The notes under the pieces were generated by a model that was not told where the DNA came from, ran no database searches, and saw only the letters and a list, made by a program, of their open reading frames with translations. Shown here piece by piece: positions 33,638 through 42,665 of a DNA stretch of 64,000 nt (the first letter of the stretch is position 1; the number at the start of each line of letters is the position of its first letter). Source of the stretch: Symbiodinium natans (lineage: Eukaryota > Sar > Dinophyceae > Suessiales > Symbiodiniaceae); contig CAJNDS010000194.1 of NCBI GenBank assembly GCA_905221605.1, positions 126,001 to 190,000 on the forward strand, read 5' to 3'. Position numbers and translations under genes: made by a program.

Positions 33638-34442
33638 CAAACAGCGAATTCGGGGACCATGGTATTTGCGATGCTTTTGGAAACAGCGAATTCGGGGACC
33701 ATGGTATTTGCGATGCTTTTGGAACCAGCGAATTCGGGGACCATGGTATTTGCGATGGTTTTGGAACCAGCCACGGAAGCTCCTTGCGATGGTTTTGGAA
33801 ACAGCGAATTCGGGGACCATGGTATTTGCGATGGTTGTTGGAAACAGCGAATTCGGGGACCATGGTATTTGCGATGCTTTTGGAAACAGCGAATTCGGGG
33901 ACCATGGTATTTGCGATGCTTTTGGAAGCAGCGAATTCGGGACCATGGTATTTGCGATGCTTTTGGAAGCAGCGAATTCGGGGACCATGGTATTTGCGAT
34001 GCTTTTGGAACCAGCGAATTCGGGGAACATGGTATTTGCGATGCTTTTGGAAAGCGAATTCGGAGACCATGGTATTTGCGATGCTTTTGGAAACAGCGAA
34101 TTCGGGGACCATGGTATTTGCGATGCTTTTGGAAGCAACGAATTCGGGGACTTGCCATGCGTTTGGAACCAGCGAATTCGGGGACCATGGTATTTGCGAT
34201 GGTTTTGGAACCAGCCACGGCATTTGCGATGCTTTTGGAAAGCGAATTCGGAGACCATGGTATTTGCGATGCGTTTGGAAGCAGCGAATTCGGGGACCAT
34301 GGTATTTGCGATGCCTTTTGGAAGCAGCGAATTCGGGGACCATGGTATTTGCCATGCGTTTGGAACCAGCGAATTCGGGGACCATGGTATTTGCGATGCT
34401 TTTGGAAACAGCGAATTCGGGGACCGTGGTATTTGCGATGCG
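33638..34442. repeat. 42-bp tandem array (GAATTCGGGGACCATGG units)
   Basis: Units read AGCGAATTCGGGGACCATGG, then TATTTGCGATGCTTTTGGAA, about 18 to 19 copies with point changes and small indels. Starts at 33644, 33686 and 33728 show the 42-bp step. Each perfect unit contains EcoRI (GAATTC) and NcoI (CCATGG) sites. The unit is free of stops in all six frames, so long frames over it (14-residue repeats such as NSEFGDHGICDAFG on + and MVPEFAVSKSIANT on -) are not evidence of a gene. Confidence 0.97.
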
Positions 34443-34760
34443 GTGTTGTCAGAGGGAAGGGGGTGCGCGGCGTACTACGTCTGTACTAGAAAAAGTCGAC
34501 TTTCCAGCCACGGAAGCTCCGCGTGTCCGCGGCGTACTACGTTTGTACTACAAAAGTCGACTTTCCAGCCACGGAAGCTCCGGGTGTCCCCGGCGTACTA
34601 CACGTCTGTACTACAAAAAGTCAACTTTCCAGCATTTTCCAGCCACGGAAGCTCCGCGTGTCCGCGGCGTACTACGTTTGTACTACAAAAAAGTCAATTT
34701 TCCAGCCACGGAAGCTCCGCGTGTCCGCGGCGTACTACGTTTGTACTACAAAAAGTCGAC
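34443..34760. repeat. ~62-bp tandem array, part 1
   Basis: About five units of GGAAGCTCCGCGTGTCCGCG, then GCGTACTACGTTTGTACTAC, then AAAAGTCGACTTTCCAGCCAC. It begins directly after the 42-bp array and is cut at 34760 by a LINE insertion; the same repeat resumes at 35769. Confidence 0.93.
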
Positions 34761-35768
34761 CCTGCGTAGCTTGCGGGGGGTTGCGCCAGCAGCGGGCGGG
34801 GTCATGCTGCCCGTGGCAGTCGCGGCGCTGGTGCAAGAGAACTACTATCTCACAGCCAGCTCGCAGGAAGCGCTGCTCACTTGCTACGCGGGGGAAGCCG
34901 CCGCATCCCGCATTTTGGCGGGCGCAGCTGCGCTAACAGCGCCCCCCATCCCCGTCGCCGACAATGCCACACCAGCGGGTCACAGCGTCGACGGGCAGGT
35001 TGCGCAAGTTGCCGGGATGGCTGCTCGCGCCCGCGGCCGTGGGGGTCGCGGCCGCGGACGACGGGGCGTGCAGAGCTTGAGACCGCCCGCGGCTACACAG
35101 CTCGACACAGACAGCGACATGGATGCTTGCGGGGGGACGGCCCCTTCGCATCGCGGCCAAGCGCGGACTTCACCAGCCGCCTTGCCCGCGATGCTGCCCC
35201 ACCTGCGCAGCGTCGCTCTCCGGACCTGAACCTCGACGTGCCGGCGATCGATGGTCGGCGGATCGAGGTGGTGGCCAACGGCCTGCCTTTGTGGCAGGGG
35301 GCGCAAATCGCGGTTGACACCACCTTGGCGCGACGGGCAAGCGCGACCGGGCGCGGATGCGCGGCCGGGTTTCGCTCTGGAGCAGGCTGCCCAGCGTAAG
35401 ATGCGAACGTACCCTGAGCTTCAGCCGGGCGGACGGGGCCGCTGCCGCCTCGTCGTGTTCGGCCTGGAGGTCGGGGGCCGCTTCAGCAGTGGGACGCTGG
35501 CTTTCACGTCGCACGGGTCCGCAGCTGCGTGCGGGCCTCCTGGGCGCAAATTGCGGCGGCGCGGGCACTGACACGGCGGTGGACGGCCCTTGCGGCGCTT
35601 GCTGCCATGCGGGCCCACGCGCAGTCCCTGCTGGAGCTGCCGGTCAGCACGCTGGACGCCGGTGATGGCGCAGAGATCCCCTGGGGGATCTGCTCGCTGA
35701 GCGGCTGTGATGCGGGGTCGAAGACTGAGAACTCTCACGTGCAGGTGCAAAAAGGTGCGGAAAAAAAA
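34761..35768 (+). mobile_element. 5'-truncated LINE (non-LTR retrotransposon) insertion with A-tail
   Basis: A 1008-bp insert interrupts the 62-bp array. It ends in eight A (35761-35768) and is flanked by CGAC at 34757-34760 and 35769-35772, a candidate target duplication. The 3' half encodes, across at least two frameshifts, the C-terminal region of LINE proteins that I recall as common in Symbiodiniaceae: RRIEVVANGLPLWQGAQIAV (35250-35310), RTYPELQPGGRGRCRLVVFG, LEVGGRF, then RRWTALAALAAMRAHAQSLL. No reverse transcriptase is left. The 5' part, 34761-35227, encodes an Ala/Arg/Gly-rich stretch (ARARGRGGRGRGRRG) of unclear role. A dead fragment. Confidence 0.75.
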
Positions 35769-36030
35769 CGACTTTCCAGCCACGGAAGCTCCGGGTGTCC
35801 GCGGCGTACTATACGTCTGTACATGTCTGTACTACCAAAGTCGAGTTTCCAGCCACGGAAGCTGAGCGTGTCCGCGGCGTACTACGTTTGTACTACAAAA
35901 AGTCGACTTTCCAGCCACGGAAGCTCCGCGTGTCCGCGGCGTACTACGCTTGTACTACAAAAGTCGATTTTCCAGCCACGGAAGCCCCGGGCGTACGACG
36001 TCTGTACTACACAAGTCGACAAAAAGACGC
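35769..36030. repeat. ~62-bp tandem array, part 2
   Basis: Four to five units continue the array interrupted at 34760 (CGACTTTCCAGCCACGGAAG, GTACTACGTTTGTACTAC). A further short block with the same unit is at 36668-36830. The word GTACTACAAA then leads into the 72-bp family. Confidence 0.9.
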
Positions 36031-37485
36031 AAAAAACACTACGGTTTTCGTACGAACGCCCGCAGAGGGGTGACGTGTGCATGTCAAGAAACGCAAAAAC
36101 ACGACGGTTTTGGCACCGCGCCAACGCCGAAACCCGCAGAGGGGTTACGTTTGTATGTCACAAAACGCAAAAACACGACGGTTTTGGCACCGCGCCAACG
36201 CCGAAACCCGCAGAGGGTTGTCTGCGGCCACAGAAAAGTACCAAAAACGATGGTTTTAGCACCGCGACCCGGCGATCACCCGCAGAGGGTTGTCCGCGCA
36301 AATCAAGAAAACGATGGTTTTAGTACACGCGACCACGGTGAAACCCGCAGAGGGTTGTCCGCGGACACAAAGAAACGTAAAAAAAACGACGGTTTTAGCA
36401 CCGCGACCACGGTGAAACCCGCAGAGGGTTGTCCGCGGACACAAAGGAACGTAAAAAAAACGACGGTTTTTGCGCCGCGACCACGCCGAAACCCGCAAAG
36501 GGTTGCAATCCCAACCCAGCCTGCCGCCTTAAAAAGAGTAATTTTAATTAAGAAATCTAGGACTCGGTACGAAGGTATGCAATTCACTGTGTGCACTTCA
36601 CTTTGTGCACTTCACTCTATGCACTTCGCTTTATGCACTTCACTCTATGCACTTCACTCTATGCGCTAGCCCCGGAAGCTCCGCGTGTCCGCGGCGTACT
36701 ACGTCTGTACTACAAAAGTCGACTTTCCAGCCGCGGAAGCTCCGCGTGTCCGACTTTCCAGCCACAGAAGCTTCGGGTGTCCGGCGCGCTACGTCTGTAC
36801 TACAAAAGTCGACTTTCCAGCCACGGAACACTACGGTTTTAGCACCGCGACCATGCGAACGCCCGCAGAGGGGGTACGTTTGTATGTCAGGAAGCGCAAA
36901 AGCACGAGGGTTTTGGCACTGCGCCAACGCCGAAACCTGCATGCAGAGGGGTTACGTTTCTATGTCACAAAACGCAAAAACATGACGGTTTTGGCACCGC
37001 GCAACGCCCAAACCCACAGAGGGTTGTCTGCGACCACGAACAAAAGTACCAAAAACGATGGTTTTAGCACCGCGACCCGGCGATCACCCGCAGAGGGTTG
37101 TCCGCGCAAATCAAGAGACGTAAAAAAACGACGGTTTTAGCACCGCGACCACGGTGAAACCCGCAGAGGGTCGTCCGCGCAAATAAAAAAAAAAAAGAAA
37201 CGTAAAAAAACGACGGTTTTAGCGCCGCGACCACGGTGAAACCCGCAGAGGGTTGTCCGCGCAAATCCAGAAACGTAAAAAAAACGACGGTTTTAGCACC
37301 GCGACCACGGTGAAACCCGCAGAGGGTTGTCCGCGGACACAAAGAAACGTAAAAAAAAACGACGGTTTTAGCACCGCGACCACGGTGAAACCCGCAGAGG
37401 GTTGTCCGCGGACACAAAGAAACGTAAAAAAAACGACGGTTTTAGCACCGCGACCACGCCGAACCCCGCAGAGGGTTGCAATCCC
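36030..37485. repeat. ~72-bp tandem arrays (two blocks) with duplicated linker
   Basis: Units read ACGACGGTTTTAGCACCGCG, then ACCACGGTGAAACCCGCAGA, then GGGTTGTCCGCGGACACAAA, followed by an A-rich tail. Block 1 spans about 36030-36515 and block 2 about 36833-37480, each with around seven units in two subtypes (GGCACCGCGCCAACGCCGAA and AGCACCGCGACCACGGTGAA). Each block ends with the same linker (AAGAAATCTAGGACT, near 36550 and 37535) leading into the 14-bp array, so the whole module is duplicated. Confidence 0.93.
36575..36665. repeat. 14-bp tandem array (CACTTCACTCTATG), short copy
   Basis: About six units of CACTTCACTCTATG and variants (TTTATG, TGTG). A longer copy lies at 37565-37925. Confidence 0.92.
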
Positions 37486-37564
37486 GATTGGCAATGTCAA
37501 CCCAGCTCGCCGCCTTAGAAAGAGTAATTTCAATTAAGAAATCTAGGACTGGGTACGAAGGTAT

Positions 37565-37925
37565 GTAATTCACTCTGTGCACTTCGCTCTGTGCACTTCA
37601 CTCTGTGCACTTGACTCTATGCACTTCACTCTACGCACTTCACTCTGTGCACTTCACTCTGTGCACTTCACTCTATGCACTTCACTCTGTGCACTTCACT
37701 TTATGCGCTTCGCTGCACTTCACGCTATGCGCTGCGCTTTATGCACTTCACGCTATGCACTGCGGTCTATGCATTTCATTCTATGCACTTCACTCTATGG
37801 GCTTCACTCTATGCACTTCACTCTATGCACTTCACTCTATGCACTTCACTCTATGCACTTCACTCAATGCACTTCGCTCTATGCACTTCACTCAATGCAC
37901 TTCACTCTATGTACTTCACTCTATG
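37565..37925. repeat. 14-bp tandem array (CACTTCACTCTATG), long copy
   Basis: About 25 units of CACTTCACTCTATG with variants CACTTCACTCTGTG and CACTTCACTCAATG. Because three units make 42 bp, every frame shows a 14-residue peptide repeat (MHFTLCTSLYALHS); these frames are not genes. Confidence 0.95.
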
Positions 37926-39415
37926 TTGTTGGGTCAGGGCTTCCGCACGGAAGAACCCTTCGCGATGCTTTCGGGAAAGGCTTTGGGCGATAAATGGCAC
38001 CAGCATCGCAAATGGTGAATTTGAAGCACATACCTCACTTCCAGCGTAGCAACGCCCAGGGTGATGCAATTGAAATCCGCCGTGTTTCGCATGGATTCGA
38101 CGGACATCATTGAACCCTGATGGCTTCTTACCGCATCCTGGATGAGGCCGATTGCGACATGCACTGTTACCCATGTGCCGCCAGCCATTGTTGCAGCCCA
38201 GCTTCGCACGTGGTTGTCAGCCTTGAACGAGGCCTATCCACAGACATGTGAGCCACTGGACATTGATCGTCCTGTGGTTCCTTGGCTTTGCCGCTATGTG
38301 CCGCTGGTGTGCTCTCGTGTAGGCACGATACCATGTGCATGCAGGCAAAATGACGCCTTTCCGCATTGTCTCCGGGCGTGAGTTTCGGAGCGTCAGGCGT
38401 TTACCCTCAGAAGATCCACGCGATCGGCCCAACCGTGATTGCCGCATGTGGAACGCCTTGGTCGCCCCCAACGGCAAACTTGCAAAATCCAAGCATGTCC
38501 AACCATCCTCGGCCCGCATGCAGGGTAGCGACGGTGGCGGCACAAGGGGGCACAGCAGGTCACATGGGCGCTGCGCACGGAACTGAGCGAGACACTTTCC
38601 AGATGCAGTTGATGCCGCTACATGTTGGGGATGGTTGCGGCGAGAGACGTCCCGACGCATGAGCATCCAAGCACACGCAACACGCCGTGTCCTCCGCTGC
38701 AGGCGCGTCGGGCGTGAGGCTGCCAGAAAGGGGAGGGGGCGGCGAATGCGAGGCCACGGAAAACGGCGATGGTTCGCGACACCGACGTGCAGGCTCGAGA
38801 CGAAATTGACAGCAGTGACATGCGACTGTCATGCGATGCGCGGTCAGCAGCGCCACCTTCTGCCGCTGCTGCGTGGAGAGGTCTGGTCTTCCGGGGCAGC
38901 CGTTGGTGGCGCACACGGGCGGCGGGAGCGCTCCGGGGTACTGCGCGGCAGGCGCAACATCCTGGTATCCTGTTTTGAACCTCTTTGAACACCCGTGTGG
39001 TGTGAAGTGAGGACAAAGAGTCAGTGCTGCAAACGCTCACCCTCTGAGTGCACACCTTTTCGTTCGCGACAACCCCTCGGAAACTGTTTTGCAAGATGTG
39101 GGCGATGCTAATCTAAGCCCGCACCGTAAAAGTGATGTTGCAGAGAGCTCGCCGAACAAAACCTGGACACAAAGGCTTTGCTGAGGCGGCGCAAACCTCA
39201 CTGCTGAAGCGAACTCGGGCTGTGCAGAGACCGCGAGACCGACGCCGCGGGCGGAAGGGATGCCTCTAAAGATCCTCGGGCACTCGCCAGTGGGGCCTGC
39301 AAATCAATTTCAACCTCCATATGAGCGAATGCAACAGGCAACACCATAACCACATGAATATTATATGATGTATATGGCGTTAGAAAAATGGGATTTCTAT
39401 TTCTGAGCCCGGTAA
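37926..39415. other. No confident gene
   Basis: A + frame at 38142-38381 contains a protein-like stretch (LRTWLSALNEAYPQTCEPLD) that I cannot assign. The rest holds short frames without motifs. Confidence 0.4.
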
Positions 39416-39429
39416 GGGGTTGGGGGTGA

Positions 39430-40200
39430 CGACAATGGGCGCGGCGATCCCGACGGAGACCACGATGCCACCAGCTGCGACGCAGTTTGCATTGCGACGC
39501 CGGCTGCGGCAACTACTGCCCCTGTCAGGGAGCGTGTGCGGCCCAAACCGGGGTGCGGCGCAGACGTCGATTGTTTCGGCGATCATGTGCTTGCCTGCCC
39601 ACGCACGGGCCTGCTGGCCAGGCGGGCTAAGCTCGTCGAACGAGCCTGGGTCCGCGTTGCGAGGGAGGCGCAGGGGGCGGAAGGCCAGGTCGTCCCGCAA
39701 CAGTGGCTGGCCCGAACCATTGCCCCAGGTGTAGGAACAGAGGACAGGCGCCGGCTCGATCTCGTCGTGTATGGAGCGACGTGCAATGGCAATGAACGCG
39801 TGATCTGTGAATTAGCGAAAGAAAGAATATAATAGGGGAAAAAGGCGGTCATAAAGGAGAACACGAAGACAATACTTTTTAATGGGCTTTTTTTGACCAA
39901 TCATTGGTTAACCCTTGATTTGTGGTTCGCCAAGGATAACAGGTTCTTGAATCCCAAGAGCTGCTACAAAAGCATTCTGATGGCCCTCCATGTCGGCTCA
40001 CTTTTTGGTTTCGTTCTTACTTCGGCGCCTTGTGTTGCGATGCCACACTTGTGTCGCCCTTGACACGAACCGGTCACCCGCAAGCATGTGCAGCGGTGGC
40101 CGATGGAGCAGCGCTGCGGGTGGCCGAACGCCGAAAGCGCACTACCTACCCAAAGCTGTCACACGAAGAGAGATTGATTGAGAAGGCCCAGCCAGGCGTG
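39430..40200 (+). mobile_element. LINE C-terminal fragment, frameshifted and interrupted
   Basis: The + strand encodes the Cys/His and endonuclease-like tail of a second LINE type, again recognised from memory of Symbiodiniaceae repeats: LRRRLRQLLPL, then CGADVDCFGDHVLACPRTGL (from 39550), LARRAKLVERAWVRVAREAQ, DRRRLDLVVYGATCNGN (to about 39795). After about 225 bp of unrelated sequence the same protein resumes at 40023 with ALCCDATLVSPLTRTG and AALRVAERRKRTTYPKLS, then decays. One frameshift lies near 39535. No poly(A) or target duplication was found. Non-functional. Confidence 0.72.
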
Positions 40201-40254
40201 ACTGCTATTGCTACAAGTGCTCGGGTTTTCTCGGCCCGCCTTGTATAATTTCGT

Positions 40255-41007
40255 CGCGCAGCGGCCTGCAAAATTCAGATATGCACGACACAAACGTATC
40301 TGGCCTCCTGCAAAAACCCGAGCAAATCCCATTGTCAGACCTACGGTGGCATCCTAAGAGCACATGCTTTCCTGAACTGAAACCACTCCCGACACAGAGT
40401 GTCTCCGTGACGGCGTAATTTGCGAGTAAAAGGGTTTTGATCGATTCGTGCGCTGGTTGGGGTCGGTGCTGGCATGATTTTTTGCTTTCGATGAGAATTC
40501 AACAACGTAAGATCTGGAGTTCGTGACCCGTTCCTTGCGCAGACCTCGTGCGACCTCGTGAAGGACTCGTATGCAGCCTAGGCTCCTGAGTGTCCAGGGT
40601 CACTCCCTCACTCTCTCACTGCCTGAGTCAGTGACTTTAGTTTCATTCCCTCGCCCTCACTCCCTCACCCTCTCTACCTTCGTCGCTCACTCCCTCATTC
40701 TCTCGCTCCTTCACTCCCTCACTCAGGGCTCCCAAACCCCTCACCCCCCCCACCCTAAACCTTAAACCCTTCAGGCCTTAACCCCTTCTCTTTAGTACTC
40801 CTTAAGGGCCCAGTCTGAATCCTAATCCCTGAAACCCTTAAGCCCTAAACCCTAGCTTTCAAAACCTTCGCGCCTTAAAAAGCGCACCGCCAGCAACACC
40901 ACCACCACCACCAACACCACTATACTGCTACTATTGCGAAGCAGCCGGAGGCCAACCTTAAACCTGAAACCCTGAACCCTGAACTTAAAACCCGTCCGTG
41001 TTGCGAC
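40255..41007. repeat. Degenerate telomere-like and simple-sequence region
   Basis: CACTCCCTCA-type repeats at 40598-40727, then scattered CCCTAAACC, CCTTAAACC and CCTGAAACC words at 40748-40860 and 40945-40992. A (CCA)n run lies at 40895-40919. No gene. Confidence 0.6.
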
Positions 41008-41260
41008 ATGAGGCGGCCATCAAGCATCCAGCGGCTCTGGCGTGGACACCTCGGTCGAGTCGAGGCGATGTTGCTGCGATTCGAGAGGCTCACACGGGAG
41101 AGCTTCGTTGCCTTTTTGTTCCCCACATCCCGTTCTTGTCTTTCTTGCCCCCATCGCCGTGCGCTGGGGGCAGTACTCGCAGCAAGTAATGCGGATGAAG
41201 GCGGTGGACGCGGAGACCCGTGCGGCCGGTGAGGGCGGTTGGGGCGGTGTGGCAAATCTT
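41008..41260 (+). CDS. Coding-like frames, unknown
   Basis: One + frame starting at 41008 contains an IQ-like motif (IQRLWRGHLGRVEAMLLRF). A second frame at 41150-41230 reads RWGQYSQQVMRMKAVDAETR. Both are protein-like but in different frames, and no splice pair joins them clearly. The downstream 41570-41630 T/G-rich tract yields Phe-rich frames only. Confidence 0.3.
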
Positions 41261-42148
41261 GTCCGGGCGGGCATTCCTGTTGGGATCTACGGGCTTCCCA
41301 GCAGTGGAGGCTGTGAAGGCAGTGGACGTGGTGGACGTCGAGAGCGGGGGCAACAAAAAAAAACAAAAAACAATGAATCTGCCAAGGAGGCATACTGCGT
41401 GGACAGTGTTAGGAGTTGGACGCCGGTTGGAGCAGTTTGCGCGCGTTCGCCCTTCGCCCACACTCCAGGATTTTTTTGCAGCGCTGCTTTGCTGTCACGT
41501 CTTCCATCAAGAGTTTTTGTCAGCGTCTCAGCTTTCGCGTGCCAGAACATGCCGGAATTTATTAGAGACTGTGTGCAGTTTTTTGTTTTGTTTTGTTTTT
41601 TGTTTTTTGTTTTATTTTGCATGTGCGGTTGTTCTGCTTATCGCAGCGTGTTGCTTAGCGTCGCTTCCTGGCGTTTCTTCACTTACTGTGCGGTTGTTTT
41701 GCTTGTTGGCGCGTCGCAACTGTTTTGCTTACGGGCGGGTGTTGGCTCCGTATGCGCTTATGTTGCTTTTTATGTAAAAACATGGTACGTCTTCGCTTAC
41801 TCTGTGCGTTTATTTGCACGTGAGGTCAGGCCTGACCAAGAGTCAAGCCATGAAGAAGGCGGCTGACATCCTCTATAAACTAATCTGCAGGAGCGAGCGG
41901 AACAAACATGCGGCACTCGTGGCATGAAGCACTCGTAGGAAATGAATTTAGAGAATGAGGCACTTGCGTAAACTTTGGGTGCTTCGATGCTGGGCGGACC
42001 CTCGTCCGGATGGGCTGGTGTTTCTTCTCCAAGGTGTTCTTGAGGGGATGTTGTTGTGCGCGGCCCCGTAGTTTTCCGGAACCTCTTGGGAGATGTCATG
42101 AAAGAGACGCTGGGTTGGATTGGGCTAGACTACTCGTTTTTGCCATGG
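41261..42148. other. No confident gene; left flank of the copia insertion
   Basis: Includes a GTTTT-rich tract at 41578-41625. The pre-insertion target reads GCCATGGGTTCC, followed by the right flank ACAGCCAGTGG. Confidence 0.5.
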
Positions 42149-42153
42149 GTTCC

Positions 42154-42364
42154 TGTTAAAGAACGGGCTTTCCTAAAGGGTTTCCTAAACCACCACTGCG
42201 GCTCACTTTTCGCTTCACCGCTCTGCTGTGGTTTCTGTCCTGTCAATCCTTTGAGACTGGGGAGTCTCCTTTTGAGCCTGGGCCACAAAGTTGGTTCCTG
42301 GCTCAATCTGTGCATTCTCCTACACATACAACAGTGTGTTCCTACTAGGCTGGAATGTTTAACA
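42154..42364 (-). repeat. 3' LTR of the copia element
   Basis: 211 bp, apparently identical to the other LTR at 52518-52728. On the + strand it begins TGTTAAAGAACGGG and ends GGAATGTTTAACA. No clear TATA box or poly(A) signal was recognised; dinoflagellates often lack both. Confidence 0.97.
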
Positions 42365-42374
42365 CCCCGCCTTC
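42365..42374 (-). promoter_or_regulatory. Polypurine tract
   Basis: On the - strand GAAGGCGGGG directly precedes the 3' LTR, the expected place and composition for the plus-strand DNA primer. Confidence 0.75.
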
Positions 42375-42665
42375 GAAGTTAGTGAAAGTCGTAGACTAAG
42401 CTGGCTTCGACTCTCTTTCCTGAACACACACAAGTGTTTGAAACTCTTTCCTCAGCGCAGACTCTTTCAAGTCCACTGGCGAATCTCTCCAAGTTCGCTC
42501 ACATTTCCTTCAAACGAAATGTCTACTATCCTGTACAAAACAAAACGCTGCTGTTCCTACTTTACTCGGATCATCATCCTGAAACAAACTGCAAAAGAAA
42601 ACTTTCCTGGAGCTAGTCAAGCTCTCAGTCCATCCTAGCTCACTGTGCCAAGCTCACTTTCCTTT
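42375..42665 (-). other. Element 3' untranslated region
   Basis: About 290 bp between the end of ORF2 and the polypurine tract, rich in TTCCT on the + strand like the rest of the element. No coding capacity seen. Confidence 0.7.

Noticed and set aside
33522-35229. Open frames of 415 and 532 codons on + and 311 codons on -
   Set aside because: They exist because the 42- and 62-bp units lack stops. The longest runs from the array through the 62-bp repeat into the LINE fragment, and unit indels break periodicity in every frame.
37565-37925. CRISPR-like array from the 14-bp repeats (and the 42-bp array)
   Set aside because: No unique spacers between repeats; units are contiguous, and the context is eukaryotic.
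41008-41232. Calmodulin-binding IQ protein from IQRLWRGHLGR
   Set aside because: A single motif in a 74-codon frame without supporting exons or neighbouring IQ repeats; recorded only as coding-like.
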